A stretch of DNA of 64,000 nt from Hahella sp. (GTDB taxonomy: Bacteria > Pseudomonadota > Gammaproteobacteria > Pseudomonadales > Oleiphilaceae): assembly GCA_028280065.1 (NCBI GenBank), contig JANQMN010000105.1, positions 124,001 through 188,000 of the forward strand, written 5' to 3'. The translations under genes were made by a program, and so were the position numbers. Of the stretch, positions 45,659 to 54,917 are shown in pieces. Under the pieces are notes generated by a model. That model saw only the letters and a program-made list of their open reading frames with translations, ran no database searches and had not been told where the DNA came from. Within the stretch, counting starts at the first letter, position 1; every line of letters starts with the position of its first letter.

Positions 45659-45842
45659 GGCGGTTTATGAAATCGGAATGAACAAGAAACCACTAAATTG
45701 TTCTCCAAATCGTCTATAGTGAAAGTCTATTAATGAGTGGAGAGTTCAAATTCTGTCGCAGGACTGACATAAACTTCCATTAACGTTGAGATCCAAGTGC
45801 TTTCTCCAGGCTTGCGTAACAATAATAACAAGGGAATAGCAA

Positions 45843-47105
45843 ATGACGGCGCCCCTGCGGACAGGGCTATCAAGCCTGATGTCGCCTTACGAGCAAACAC
45901 GACAACTTTCAGAGAGGTTAGCTTCTGTTTATTCAGAGGCGGATCAAACTATCCAATCGATGCCGGATGCCAGTCCGGTTAAGTGGCATCTCGCCCATAC
46001 CTCCTGGTTTTTTGAAACCTTCCTGTTAAAACCCAACCTGGAAAACTACCGGGTTTTTCATCCCTCATATGAGTATTTATTCAACTCCTATTACAACAGT
46101 GTCGGCGACCAGTACTATCGGCCCAACCGTGGCTTGATTTCCCGGCCCGGTAAAGAAGAGGTCCTCGCTTATCGACAGCGTGTCGACCTGGGCATGGCAG
46201 AGTTATTGGCTACACTGGAGTTTGATGACCGAAAAGACCTGCAAACGCTTGTGCAGTTGGGCTTGGCGCATGAGCAGCAGCATCAGGAACTGCTGGTTAC
46301 CGATATTCAGCATGCGTTGTCGTTCAACCCGATGCATCCAGTGATCACTAAAGCGCCGGACCTGTTCCCTGAAGCTACAGAGTTACAGTGGATTTCTATC
46401 GGTGAAGACTTATATGAAATCGGTTCTGACACTGCCGGATTTTGTTTTGACAACGAAACACCGAAACACAAGGTCTATGTGCATTCTTTTTCCGCCGCGA
46501 ATCGCCTGACGACAAATCGAGAGTATATTGCTTTTATCGAATCCGGTGGATATGACGATCCTTTGTTATGGCTGAGCGAAGGTTGGGCGTGGAAGAGCGA
46601 ACAACAGATACGCGCACCGCTGTATTGGAAAAGCCAAGACGGTGAGTGGTGGCATTATTCACTGTCCGGATACCATCCCGTCGATTTGAATGCGCCGGTC
46701 ACCCATGTGAGTTATTTCGAAGCTACAGCGTTTGCCCAATGGGCAGGTTATCGATTACTGACGGAATTTGAATGGGAAGTTTTAGCGCGGCTGCACCCTA
46801 ACATTCATGAACAATATGACCCTGGGATCTTGCGCCCGCAGCCGCTTAAGAACGCCAATGATGACATTCAACTGTTCAACCAACTGTGGCAGTGGACGGG
46901 GTCCCAATACCTGCCTTATCCGGGATTCAAGATTCCGCAAGGCGCTGTCGGGGAATACAACGGTAAATTTATGAGCAATCAATTCGTGTTGCGTGGAGGT
47001 TCCTGTGTTACTCCGCCAATGCACATTCGTGCGACGTACCGAAACTTTTTTCCGGCGACGGCACGGTGGCAATATTCAGGAATAAGGATCGCACATGATG
47101 GCTAA
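45843..47105 (+). CDS. egtB: Ergothioneine biosynthesis protein EgtB (sulfoxide synthase)
   Basis: 420 residues. The N-terminal DinB-like domain carries the iron-binding histidines in VKWHLAHTSWFFETF and LAHEQQHQELLVTDI. The C-terminal formylglycine-generating-enzyme-like domain has HVSYFEATAFAQWAGYRLLTEFEWE and VLRGGSCVTP. EgtB uses iron and oxygen to join the thiol of cysteine or gamma-glutamylcysteine to trimethylhistidine. The stop overlaps the start of egtD by 11 bases. No lyase gene (egtE) or gamma-glutamylcysteine ligase lies nearby. Confidence 0.93.
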   Translation: MTAPLRTGLSSLMSPYEQTRQLSERLASVYSEADQTIQSMPDASPVKWHLAHTSWFFETFLLKPNLENYRVFHPSYEYLFNSYYNSVGDQYYRPNRGLISRPGKEEVLAYRQRVDLGMAELLATLEFDDRKDLQTLVQLGLAHEQQHQELLVTDIQHALSFNPMHPVITKAPDLFPEATELQWISIGEDLYEIGSDTAGFCFDNETPKHKVYVHSFSAANRLTTNREYIAFIESGGYDDPLLWLSEGWAWKSEQQIRAPLYWKSQDGEWWHYSLSGYHPVDLNAPVTHVSYFEATAFAQWAGYRLLTEFEWEVLARLHPNIHEQYDPGILRPQPLKNANDDIQLFNQLWQWTGSQYLPYPGFKIPQGAVGEYNGKFMSNQFVLRGGSCVTPPMHIRATYRNFFPATARWQYSGIRIAHDG

Positions 47106-48069
47106 TCTAAATGTAAAACGTCAGGTAAATGTCAATAATAACGATGAATTTCTAAAAGACATCCTTACTGGATTCTCGGAAAGGCAAAAGCGCCTGCCAT
47201 GCAAGTATTTTTATGATGAGCGTGGTTCGCATTTGTTTGATGAGATCTGTAAAACGGAAGAGTATTACCACACCCGGACGGAACTCAAAATACTGGACGA
47301 TGCTCTACCGACCATTGCCGGTATGATCGGGCCGAATGCGGATATTCTGGAGTTCGGTTCGGGTGCAGGTATTAAAATTCGGAAACTGATCGACGCGCTG
47401 GAGACGCCTCGGAGTTATTGCCCGATTGATATCAGTGAAGAGATTTTACTGCATAGCTCCCGGAAATTGAAAAAACACTACCCGGAATTGCTGATACACC
47501 CCATCGTGGCGGATTACTTGTCGCCAATAGACCTGCATGATACCTTCGCCACCGAAAGCGAACATCGTAAGCTGGTGTTTTTCCCCGGTTCCACGATCAG
47601 TAATTTTGATTTACCCGAGGCGATTCATTTTCTAAAACATATTCGCAGTCTTTTGACCGCTGGCGATGTTTTGTTGATCGGCGTGGACCTGCTCAAACCC
47701 GAGCCGATCTTGTTGGCAGCCTACAATGATCGGACAGGCGTTACCGCAGCGTTTAATCGAAACATCCTGGATCGCATTGCGGCAACCTATCAAACCAATC
47801 TGGAACCCGGTTTGTTTTGCCACCGGGCAATTTACAATGCCGAAAAACACCGCATTGAAATGCACCTGGTCAGCACCTGTGAACAGACAGTAGAAGTCGA
47901 AGGCGAATCCTTCCATTTTAGAAAGTTAGAGTCCATACATACCGAGAATTCTTACAAATTTTCTTTAGAAGGTTTCCGAATGATGGGGATGAATGCCGGG
48001 TTTGACCAGACAGCGGTTTTCACTGACGAGGAAAGCTTGTTTTCCGTGCATTATCTGACAGCGCATTAA
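47095..48069 (+). CDS. egtD: L-histidine N(alpha)-methyltransferase EgtD
   Basis: 324 residues. Family landmarks: LPCKYFYDERGSHLFDEIC near the N-terminus, YYHTRTELKIL, SAM motif I ILEFGSGAGIKIRKLI, and FFPGSTISNF followed by GVDLLKP in the histidine-binding half. It trimethylates histidine to hercynine, the substrate of EgtB. The gene pair egtB-egtD is the standard short ergothioneine operon of proteobacteria. Ends with the hydrophobic, highly conserved MHLVST and FxxxESIHTENSYKF-type blocks. Confidence 0.95.
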   Translation: MMANLNVKRQVNVNNNDEFLKDILTGFSERQKRLPCKYFYDERGSHLFDEICKTEEYYHTRTELKILDDALPTIAGMIGPNADILEFGSGAGIKIRKLIDALETPRSYCPIDISEEILLHSSRKLKKHYPELLIHPIVADYLSPIDLHDTFATESEHRKLVFFPGSTISNFDLPEAIHFLKHIRSLLTAGDVLLIGVDLLKPEPILLAAYNDRTGVTAAFNRNILDRIAATYQTNLEPGLFCHRAIYNAEKHRIEMHLVSTCEQTVEVEGESFHFRKLESIHTENSYKFSLEGFRMMGMNAGFDQTAVFTDEESLFSVHYLTAH

Positions 48070-48074
48070 TTTGC

Positions 48075-48124
48075 AGACGAAGTCTTTCGATTGCCGCAAC
48101 CCTCTTCAATCAGCGACTTCGTCT
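48075..48124. terminator. Hairpin between convergent genes
   Basis: AGACGAAGTC (48075-48084) and GACTTCGTCT (48115-48124) form a perfect ten-base stem with a 30-base loop, between the stop of egtD and the stop of the minus-strand small membrane protein. It could end transcription from either side, though no strong T run follows. Confidence 0.4.
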
Positions 48125-48130
48125 TTGCAG

Positions 48131-48433
48131 CTATAACGCAAACCTTGAAAAATGAAAGGTCATTTCGTCATCTTTTACAAACGATTCCTTTTCGTCCGGC
48201 TGGTAGGATGTCCCTTCAATATCAGTGCTTTGAAAGATATCGAAAAACGGGAAATCGCTCAAATGCCGCATTGCCCAGGTGAAGAGGGCGACGTGCAAAA
48301 TCGTCGGAACCATCAACGGCAGGTTTTTTTCCTGCAAATACTTGTTCAGTTCCCGAATGCGAACAATATATCTTAATTGCCCGATCAGGATGGTTAGGGT
48401 AATAACGCCGACAACGGCTAACAGGTCAATCAT
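48131..48433 (-). CDS. Small membrane protein, unrecognised
   Basis: 100 residues. One N-terminal membrane helix (LLAVVGVITLTILIGQL) is followed by a basic amphipathic stretch and a probable second helix (MVPTILHVALFTWAMRHL), then a polar tail. The start is supported by AGGAGAAGG a few bases before ATG 48433. I recognise no family. It is convergent with egtD and transcribed away from the DUF3047 gene. Confidence 0.6.
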   Translation of the reverse strand: MIDLLAVVGVITLTILIGQLRYIVRIRELNKYLQEKNLPLMVPTILHVALFTWAMRHLSDFPFFDIFQSTDIEGTSYQPDEKESFVKDDEMTFHFSRFAL

Positions 48434-48757
48434 TTTCCTTCTCCTTTTAATATCAAGATACTACGTCCCTCCTAACTGCAAATCCCTTGCGAACTTGAGC
48501 TGATCCCCTTATTTCCAATATATTCGTTTATTCTTAACTTGAAAATATAACGCAACCCTAGGCAGATAAACCTAGATTCAGGCAAATAACGGAAAATACT
48601 TAGCTGCGCATAGTCATGAGATCTCATCAATATTCAAGCGACTAAACCGTCTGGCGGTTTCTCAACGTATGAAAATACAAGTCTTGCATATCAACCGGTT
48701 ACGATTGACGATGACATTAGCGAATATCTTAAAGGCCAGTCTTCCTTGGCAGACTCT
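48434..48757. promoter_or_regulatory. Divergent intergenic region
   Basis: 324 bases, A+T rich, between the small membrane protein (minus) and the DUF3047 protein (plus). It should carry promoters for both. I saw two near-copies of AGGCARATAA (around 48562 and 48580) but no convincing known operator and no gene. Confidence 0.35.
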
Positions 48758-49504
48758 ATGAGGTTTGACCTTAGAATAATCGGAGCACTTCTTGTTGCCG
48801 GTTTATGTTGCGCTGCTCCGCTTTTGGCTACTGAAAAGGGTTTCCAAGCCCCGAAAGAGCTAGTTTTACCCCTGCCTGAGAGCGGCACGTTAATTCCTTG
48901 GCAATCTTTGCAACCTCCTGGAGTGGATAGCAAAACCAACTACCGGATAATAGATGTCGAAGGCAGGGAGGTAGTCCACGCAAAAACCAGTGGGTCGGCT
49001 TCGGGGCTGCTTTGGAAAGCATCGGTTGATCCCCATGAATATGAAATCATTGAGTGGAGTTGGAAAGTCAGTAACGTGTTTGCATCGGGAGATGCGACAT
49101 CCAAAACTGGCGATGATTATCCCGCCAGACTCTACATTGCTTTCGCATTTGAGCCGGAAAGATATTCCTGGTTGGAACAGCTCAGGTACAAAGCCGTTGA
49201 ATTGTTCTATGGAGAGCAGCCGCCCGGATCGGCCTTAAACTATATTTGGGCCAATCGTCTGGCTAAAGACGCCTTTGTGCCGAACCCATTTACTGCAAAA
49301 ACCATGATGATAGCCGTTAGTTCGGGAGCTGATAAGGTCAATCAGTGGCAGAGCTACCGGCGCAATATTGTTGAGGATTATCGACAAGCGTTCGGGCATG
49401 ACCCGCCTGAAATCGTTGGAATCGGTATTATGTCGGATAGCGACAACACGGGGGAGTCGGCAGAGGCGTGGTTTGGTCAAATTTTACTTCGAAACGATCA
49501 ATGA
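48758..49504 (+). CDS. DUF3047 family exported protein
   Basis: 248 residues from ATG 48758, with a signal peptide (IIGALLVAGLCCAAPLLA). The mature part has the DUF3047 blocks IIEWSWKVSNVFASGDATSKTG, split here by the GDDYPARLYIAF strand, then LNYIWANRL and NIVEDYRQAFGHDPPEIVGIGIMSDSDNTG. The family is a periplasmic beta-rich protein of unknown role, common in marine and other proteobacteria. It is followed closely by the convergent diguanylate cyclase gene. Confidence 0.85.
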   Translation: MRFDLRIIGALLVAGLCCAAPLLATEKGFQAPKELVLPLPESGTLIPWQSLQPPGVDSKTNYRIIDVEGREVVHAKTSGSASGLLWKASVDPHEYEIIEWSWKVSNVFASGDATSKTGDDYPARLYIAFAFEPERYSWLEQLRYKAVELFYGEQPPGSALNYIWANRLAKDAFVPNPFTAKTMMIAVSSGADKVNQWQSYRRNIVEDYRQAFGHDPPEIVGIGIMSDSDNTGESAEAWFGQILLRNDQ

Positions 49505-49509
49505 GCAGT

Positions 49510-50877
49510 TCACTCTAAAGCTCGGGTAACCCGATTCCGGCCGTCTCTTTTTGATTGATACATAGCCAAGTCTGCGCGTTTTAAGGCGCAATCGATTAAC
49601 TTCTCTCCGGTTAATAGTTCGGAAATGCCGATGCTGACTGTGATGCCTAATTTTACATTGAGTGTATCGAATCTGGTTTCAGCGACCTTTTCACGAATCC
49701 TGTCGGCGACTTTTTCGGCTGCGGCAATCTTGGTACCGGGTAATAGAATGGCAAACTCTTCACCACCAATTCGGCCCATAACATCTTGTTGCCTTAAACA
49801 TTCCTGACAGGTGTGGGTGAAAAAGGTCAAGACTTCGTCACCTATGGCGTGGCCGTGCATGTCATTAATACTCTTAAAATCATCAATATCCAGCAACATA
49901 ATGGAAGTATAGCCGGCTACCCGATTACTTCGGGCTAGTTCCGTATTCGCCAGATGAAGAAATTCCGCTCTGTTAAGAACGCCGGTGAGAGAATCTCTTG
50001 TCGCGAGTATCTGCAGTTTGCGATTGGCTTCATCGAGATTTTCGGTACGTTCTGTGAGTTCCTGATTCAGCTGTTCCTGTAGCTTCAACGCGTTTTCAAT
50101 TTCTTCAGTCCTTTCTTCTACGCGGGTTTGCAGGCTTAAATTTAGTTCTCTCAGCGTCTGTTCCGCGTCATCCCGCTCTTGTTTGGTATGCCTTAGCTTT
50201 TGGATCATGTTGTTGTAGGCTCCTTTCAATGTCGCGAGTTCATCTTTGTAGGTGATCCCGCCGGCAACCTCGGCATTTTCAAGGTTGTCGAAGTCTAAGC
50301 GCTTGGTCGTATCCGTCAGGAGGGTGAGTGGTTTGCTGAGTAGTCTTTTGCCGAAGTAGGAGAATATCAACCAGAGCGCCAGAGTTTTCACAAACGCATT
50401 GATGATTATGAAAATAAGGCTGAGTTTTACCCGATCGAACACGACCCTGTTGCTGGAATACAAAGTCAAGCTCCCCAGGTACTTTTCGATAGCTATGTCC
50501 GGTCCGCGATAGATTAGCGAGCCTTGAAACTTAATAGGCTTTTTCCGTTTGTCTTTGCCATAAGATTCCTGGAAGTTACCTAAACCCATGACCAGAACAC
50601 CCTTATGATCCACTACCTTTACCCCTGAAATCGTGGGGATTTTCATTGCTCCCTGTAGAGAGGATTTTAATTGTTCATCGTCGAATTCCCATCTGGATAG
50701 CACCACGCTTTCGGAAAAAGAAATGAAATAGCCTTGCAGCTCATCGATAATCGAACTTTCCGTATCCTGGTAGGTTGCAATGATATGCATCGCGGTGACT
50801 GAGAGGGCGATAAGCAGATACAGCGAGAAGACGACGGTGAGCAGGCGGCTTGTAATGGATGAGGTAGCGGATTTCAT
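49510..50877 (-). CDS. Diguanylate cyclase with periplasmic sensor, HAMP and GGDEF domains
   Basis: 455 residues. A membrane helix at about 10-32, a periplasmic region to about 150, a second helix at about 155-177, HAMP, then a coiled coil (KQERDDAEQTLRELNLSLQ and on) and the catalytic domain with DSLTGVLNRAEF, the active-site GGEEF in GRIGGEEFAILLPG and AMYQSKRDGRNRV. It makes c-di-GMP. The start lies six bases after the stop of the periplasmic binding protein gene upstream (50884-51729), so that protein is its likely ligand sensor. Confidence 0.92.
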   Translation of the reverse strand: MKSATSSITSRLLTVVFSLYLLIALSVTAMHIIATYQDTESSIIDELQGYFISFSESVVLSRWEFDDEQLKSSLQGAMKIPTISGVKVVDHKGVLVMGLGNFQESYGKDKRKKPIKFQGSLIYRGPDIAIEKYLGSLTLYSSNRVVFDRVKLSLIFIIINAFVKTLALWLIFSYFGKRLLSKPLTLLTDTTKRLDFDNLENAEVAGGITYKDELATLKGAYNNMIQKLRHTKQERDDAEQTLRELNLSLQTRVEERTEEIENALKLQEQLNQELTERTENLDEANRKLQILATRDSLTGVLNRAEFLHLANTELARSNRVAGYTSIMLLDIDDFKSINDMHGHAIGDEVLTFFTHTCQECLRQQDVMGRIGGEEFAILLPGTKIAAAEKVADRIREKVAETRFDTLNVKLGITVSIGISELLTGEKLIDCALKRADLAMYQSKRDGRNRVTRALE

Positions 50878-50883
50878 GCCGGT

Positions 50884-51729
50884 TCACTTGGCCTGAGGAA
50901 CGGGCAGGTGGATTTTGGTTCTACTGTCCATCTGTAACTTTTGCAAGGCTTCACCCCAGTGAAGAGCGATCAGCCGCTCCATCAGGCCGGACTGTTTTGC
51001 GTCGTTAAGCGCCTCTTCGATGATGGATTTGTAGTGGCCGAAGCTATGGCTCAGGTAGTACCGGAAGTCACGGTCATAGACCAATATCAGATGCGGTTCA
51101 ATCGCCAAATAGGGGTGGGCTTTCGCTTCCTCAAGAATTTCGAAGATCCCTCGGGAAAAATAGTCTATTCCCCGGCCGCCGTCGGCAATTTTCTGGTACA
51201 CGGTTTTCTGCCAAGCGCCCTTGCTAACCCGGTAAGGAAGACGATTGTGGTGCCATACTTCGATATCGAACCATCCCTCGCCAAAAACGCCGACCTTACC
51301 TGTCCTGCGGAATTGTTCGAGGTTCGTGACCTGTTTGTAAGCACCCTCCTGGCCCTGTGGAATCAAAAGAATCCGCTGTCCGATAAGTCCACCGGTGATG
51401 CCTACTTTAACAGGAACGTAGCGATTATCCCTGGCCGCGCTTTGCACCAGCCAAGTCAGTGTCAGTTCCCCTTGCTCCATCATATAGAGCATGCGCTTTT
51501 GCGGTAGATTACCGAGTACGTTTACGGCTACTTCGTGGCCTCTGTCGGCCAGGGATTGTTGCAAAAGATCGACAAAATACTGTTGTCCACCGGCGCGTAC
51601 TAATCCGAGAGTGAGATCCATGCGCTCGGCGATAACCGGACTGGTTAGGCCAATCCCGCATAGAGTCAGCAGTAAATAGCCTGGAACTATCTTCCACAAG
51701 GTTCTTTTGCCGATGGTCTTCGGAGACAT
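50884..51729 (-). CDS. Periplasmic substrate-binding-like protein paired with the diguanylate cyclase
   Basis: 281 residues. Signal peptide (VPGYLLLTLCGIGLTSPVIA). The mature protein has two-lobe binding-protein features: an N-terminal strand DLTLGLVRAGGQQYFVDLL, a hinge part VGVFGEGWFDIEVWHHNRLPY, and a return with YLAIEPHLILVYDRDFRYYLSH. It resembles the extracellular solute-binding proteins that lack their own permease and act as sensor partners. It lies directly upstream of the cyclase, six bases apart. The ligand is unknown. Confidence 0.75.
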   Translation of the reverse strand: MSPKTIGKRTLWKIVPGYLLLTLCGIGLTSPVIAERMDLTLGLVRAGGQQYFVDLLQQSLADRGHEVAVNVLGNLPQKRMLYMMEQGELTLTWLVQSAARDNRYVPVKVGITGGLIGQRILLIPQGQEGAYKQVTNLEQFRRTGKVGVFGEGWFDIEVWHHNRLPYRVSKGAWQKTVYQKIADGGRGIDYFSRGIFEILEEAKAHPYLAIEPHLILVYDRDFRYYLSHSFGHYKSIIEEALNDAKQSGLMERLIALHWGEALQKLQMDSRTKIHLPVPQAK

Positions 51730-51837
51730 GCGTGATTTACCGGGTTTTCCATATTCTAGAAGTATAGCAACCTACAGTAACCAGCATTGAAAATCTGAAT
51801 CGAAGAATCCGGTAAATCTTCAAAATGGAATGCGCAG

Positions 51838-51852
51838 CTAGCGCCTATTGCC
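51838..51852 (+). repeat. 15-base direct repeat, copy 1 (of 2)
   Basis: CTAGCGCCTATTGCC at 51838-51852 lies directly after the stop of the GH17-type gene (minus strand). The same 15 bases occur at 53816-53830, just before the esterase start. The two copies bracket the esterase and GH17 genes. Confidence 0.8.
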
Positions 51853-51853
51853 T

Positions 51854-52882
51854 TTAAAGATCAGGGAAATACTTTTTCATGGCAGCCTTTGGTGAACGGT
51901 CCGAACGAAAAAGCCCCCAATTTTTTTCAGCGATGGCGTTGGGTTTGTCAGCGCCACCTTTCCATTTTTCATCGAACGCTTCGAAGTAGAAGGATGCAAT
52001 CCGGCTTTCCTTGAGCCACCGGTGATACTCTTCGAAGAAGATGGCCTGGGTGGCCTCGCCGGCTTCGGCGATTATCAATCGTTCGTCACCGTTGGTTTTT
52101 ACTGAACTTGTGGTCCAGCCGGATTCGCCAAGGACGATTTGTTTGCCGGGGTACCTGGATTGGATGTCTTGATAGATTGCCGCTGTCCAAGGCACTGCAT
52201 TTTCCAAAGTTTGCGAGTTCCACATGGCATAGGCGTGCAGCACGATAAAATCCAGCCTGTCCGCAATCTGCCGACTATGCGGTTTGTTCCAGAAGTTGTA
52301 ATCGTCCGCAAGGGTTACAGGTGCGTCGATGGCATTTTTCACCTTATTCACCCAGCCGAGATATTTGGGAATCTCTTTCTCGCCAAATTTATGCCAGGAC
52401 CAATCGACAAATACCTCATTCCCTAAATTGACTGCCACCACAATATCCGGGTATTCATTGGCTAGGCGTATCACCTCCTCAATCTGCTCGTTATTCTCCG
52501 CTCCAGTTTGCTTACCTGACAACCAAGCACCCTGCATTACACGGACCGGCAGGTTGTACTTGCGAATCACCTTCAATACCTGCTCACTAGCGGGATCGGC
52601 GCCATACATGCGGATCAGATGCCAGGAAATATCACCGGCAGACGTCAGAATAGTCAGGTCCTGTAGAATATCCTTTTCGCTGGAAACACTGCCGATTTCC
52701 GGGCTTTCCCCGTCGCGATAGGAACCATAGGAAATTCCGAGACCGATCCACTTTCCGTCGATTTCAGGGTAAAACGCAGCTTGTTTTGAGTTGCTCATTG
52801 ATTGTTCATCTCCGGCAGAAAAGACGACACTGGAAGCAGAAAGAATAATAAACAGAAGTCCGACGAGTGCAATATATCTCAT
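51854..52882 (-). CDS. GH17-type beta-1,3-glucanase/glucosyltransferase-like secreted hydrolase
   Basis: 342 residues from ATG 52882, where ATGA overlaps the stop of the esterase gene. A signal peptide (YIALVGLLFIILSASSVVFS) gives export. The TIM-barrel part shows VVAVNLGNEVF with the acid/base Glu156 and IVLGESGWTTSS with the nucleophile Glu253, plus YEAFDEKWKGG-type C-terminal blocks. This is the pattern of GH17, which cleaves or transfers beta-1,3-glucan. It is encoded beside a sugar ABC importer and could release glucosides from laminarin-like glucans. Substrate is inference. Confidence 0.82.
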   Translation of the reverse strand: MRYIALVGLLFIILSASSVVFSAGDEQSMSNSKQAAFYPEIDGKWIGLGISYGSYRDGESPEIGSVSSEKDILQDLTILTSAGDISWHLIRMYGADPASEQVLKVIRKYNLPVRVMQGAWLSGKQTGAENNEQIEEVIRLANEYPDIVVAVNLGNEVFVDWSWHKFGEKEIPKYLGWVNKVKNAIDAPVTLADDYNFWNKPHSRQIADRLDFIVLHAYAMWNSQTLENAVPWTAAIYQDIQSRYPGKQIVLGESGWTTSSVKTNGDERLIIAEAGEATQAIFFEEYHRWLKESRIASFYFEAFDEKWKGGADKPNAIAEKNWGLFRSDRSPKAAMKKYFPDL

Positions 52883-53814
52883 GTTCCGGCACCCTCTTTG
52901 TTTCGTTGGTGAGAGAGAAGCCATGTATAGATATCGTCGCCTGCATAGATCCGCCGCCAAGCATCGTGTTCCATGTCTTGATGGATGGTAAAACGCACGT
53001 TTTTGTGCCCCAGCGATTCCAAGCGGTTTAAGCCGGCATAGAAATGCTGTATCAAAACTGCGGAATCCCGGCCACCGGCAAACACCCAGACTGGAATTTG
53101 GTGTTCCGCGATCGGTTTCATCAGATCGGGATGACCCCAGCCGACCACTGGTGCGATGGCGGCGAACTTTTGCGGATATTTACTCGCGAGAAACCAGGTG
53201 CCAAATCCCCCATAGCTGATTCCGGTAAGATATACCAGGTCAGAATCGGTGCGGTACTTGGCCAGTGCGCTGTCGAGAATGCCCATGATATCCTTTTCGA
53301 CGAGATCCCAGCCATCGGGCAACACGCTTGGTGTGTTTCCCATATCCACTGCCGGCTTTCCGGTCATTTTCTCCTGAGTGGTGAACTCCTCCGGCCGGGA
53401 GGGGACGCCCTTAGGCAGCCGTTTTGGAACAGCCTCCAGCCGCCGGTTGTCGATATAATCGATGCCCAGTTTATCCTGATTGAACATATGCAGTTGTGGT
53501 GCAACCATGATAAAGGGTAAGTTGCGTTTCTGAATCCAAGCTTCATACAGCGGACCGTGATGCAGGATAAAGGGCAACTCAAGGTTGCCATCCCCACGTT
53601 CTCCATTGCCGTGTAAAACCAGCATTACCGGCCATTTTTTCTGATCGTTTTCGGTATAACCCTGAGGCAAATACAGATAATAGTTTCTGGTTCTGTTATC
53701 GACGGAACTGGTGTACTCCTCCATAAGCAGTTTGTCGGTTAAGTTTTCGGCGGATGCCATAGAAAAAGCTCCAACTAATAAGCCGATTGCGAAAAGTGTT
53801 TTGAATAGTTTCAT
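52879..53814 (-). CDS. Secreted esterase / alpha-beta hydrolase (PHB depolymerase or CE1-like)
   Basis: 311 residues from ATG 53814. Signal peptide (TLFAIGLLVGAFSMASA). The alpha/beta-hydrolase core has PVMLVLHGNGERG (oxyanion loop), the nucleophile elbow GISYGGFGTW, VWVFAGGRDSAV with the catalytic Asp and MEHDAWRR with the His. It resembles carbohydrate esterases of the CE1/feruloyl or acetyl-xylan type as well as prolyl-oligopeptidase-like hydrolases. Stop and start overlap with the GH17-type gene, so the two are made together; a role in removing acyl groups from the polysaccharide before cleavage is plausible. Confidence 0.82.
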   Translation of the reverse strand: MKLFKTLFAIGLLVGAFSMASAENLTDKLLMEEYTSSVDNRTRNYYLYLPQGYTENDQKKWPVMLVLHGNGERGDGNLELPFILHHGPLYEAWIQKRNLPFIMVAPQLHMFNQDKLGIDYIDNRRLEAVPKRLPKGVPSRPEEFTTQEKMTGKPAVDMGNTPSVLPDGWDLVEKDIMGILDSALAKYRTDSDLVYLTGISYGGFGTWFLASKYPQKFAAIAPVVGWGHPDLMKPIAEHQIPVWVFAGGRDSAVLIQHFYAGLNRLESLGHKNVRFTIHQDMEHDAWRRIYAGDDIYTWLLSHQRNKEGAGT

Positions 53815-53815
53815 T

Positions 53816-53830
53816 CTAGCGCCTATTGCC
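53816..53830 (+). repeat. 15-base direct repeat, copy 2 (of 2)
   Basis: Identical to 51838-51852. It lies between the stop of the ABC ATPase gene (53836) and the ATG of the esterase (53814), both on the minus strand. Confidence 0.8.
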
Positions 53831-53835
53831 AAGGT

Positions 53836-54912
53836 CTAAATCCGCATCTCCGACTGCTTATCGAAACAATGCGCCTTGATCGGATCAAAGCCAATCTGAA
53901 TTTCTTCTGTTTCGAACAGCTCGTCTTCAAACTGGGTTTTGATTGAAAAAGGCTTTCCGAAAATCTCAGTCCAGACCACCGATTCGCTTCCCATTGGTTC
54001 GACAATATCAACCCTGGTGGTCAGTTTTACCGGCATCGATTCGGCGGCTTCGCCAATAACAATATTCTCCGGTCTGATGCCGAAAGTAACGGCCCTGCTT
54101 TTGCCTTCCGGTTCCAGGAACGAATAGCGGGAAATGTCGATGTCCCGGCCGTTAACGTTTAAATTAGCCCCTTCCAACACTCCAGGGACGAAGTTCATGG
54201 TGGGCGAACCGATAAAACCTGCCACAAACAAGTTTACCGGCTTGTGGTAGATCTCATGAGGTGTACTTAACTGTTGTATCATGCCGTTTTTCATGATGGC
54301 GATGCGGTCTGCCAAGGTCAGTGCTTCCACCTGATCGTGGGTAACGTAAATCATGGTGTTTTTGAGCTTTTGGTGCAGGCGCTTTATTTCAATCCTGAGA
54401 TCTGCTCTGAGCTTGGCGTCTAGATTCGACAGCGGCTCGTCGAACAGGAATACGTCGACATCCCTTACCAAGGCCCGGCCGATCGCCACCCGTTGCCGCT
54501 GACCGCCGGAAAGTTCCGCGGGCTTGCGTTTCAATAGCGGCTCGATCTGGAGAATTTCAGCGGTCCGCTGAACCCGCTCCGAGATTTGCTTCTTTGCAAT
54601 GCCTGCAACCCGCAAACCGAATGAAAGGTTCTTTTCCACCGACATTTGCGGATACAGGGCGTAAGACTGGAAGACCATGCCGATGCCACGATCCTTGGGT
54701 TCCTCCCAGGTGACATTGCGGCCGTTAATCCAAATCTGCCCGGCACTGATATCAAGCAGGCCCGCGATACAGTTAAGCAAAGTCGATTTGCCGCAACCTG
54801 AGGACCCCAGAAGCACCAGAAATTCACCTTCCTTGATATCGAGGTTCAGTTTTTTCAGAACGTGGATATCGAGATATTTCAAATCTAAATCTTTAACGGA
54901 AACGCTGAGCAT
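53836..54912 (-). CDS. Sugar ABC transporter ATP-binding protein (MalK/UgpC-like)
   Basis: 358 residues. ATPase part: Walker A LLGSSGCGKSTLLN, Q-loop in GMVFQSYALYP, signature LSGGQRQRVAIGRAL, Walker B VFLFDEPLSNLDAKLR and switch YVTHDQ. The C-terminal part has the TOBE beta strands of the MalK type, with GIRPENIVIG. It powers the permease pair encoded just upstream (start five bases past the stop of the MalG-like gene). Such ATPases often serve several sugar importers. Confidence 0.93.
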   Translation of the reverse strand: MLSVSVKDLDLKYLDIHVLKKLNLDIKEGEFLVLLGSSGCGKSTLLNCIAGLLDISAGQIWINGRNVTWEEPKDRGIGMVFQSYALYPQMSVEKNLSFGLRVAGIAKKQISERVQRTAEILQIEPLLKRKPAELSGGQRQRVAIGRALVRDVDVFLFDEPLSNLDAKLRADLRIEIKRLHQKLKNTMIYVTHDQVEALTLADRIAIMKNGMIQQLSTPHEIYHKPVNLFVAGFIGSPTMNFVPGVLEGANLNVNGRDIDISRYSFLEPEGKSRAVTFGIRPENIVIGEAAESMPVKLTTRVDIVEPMGSESVVWTEIFGKPFSIKTQFEDELFETEEIQIGFDPIKAHCFDKQSEMRI

Positions 54913-54917
54913 TGTCT

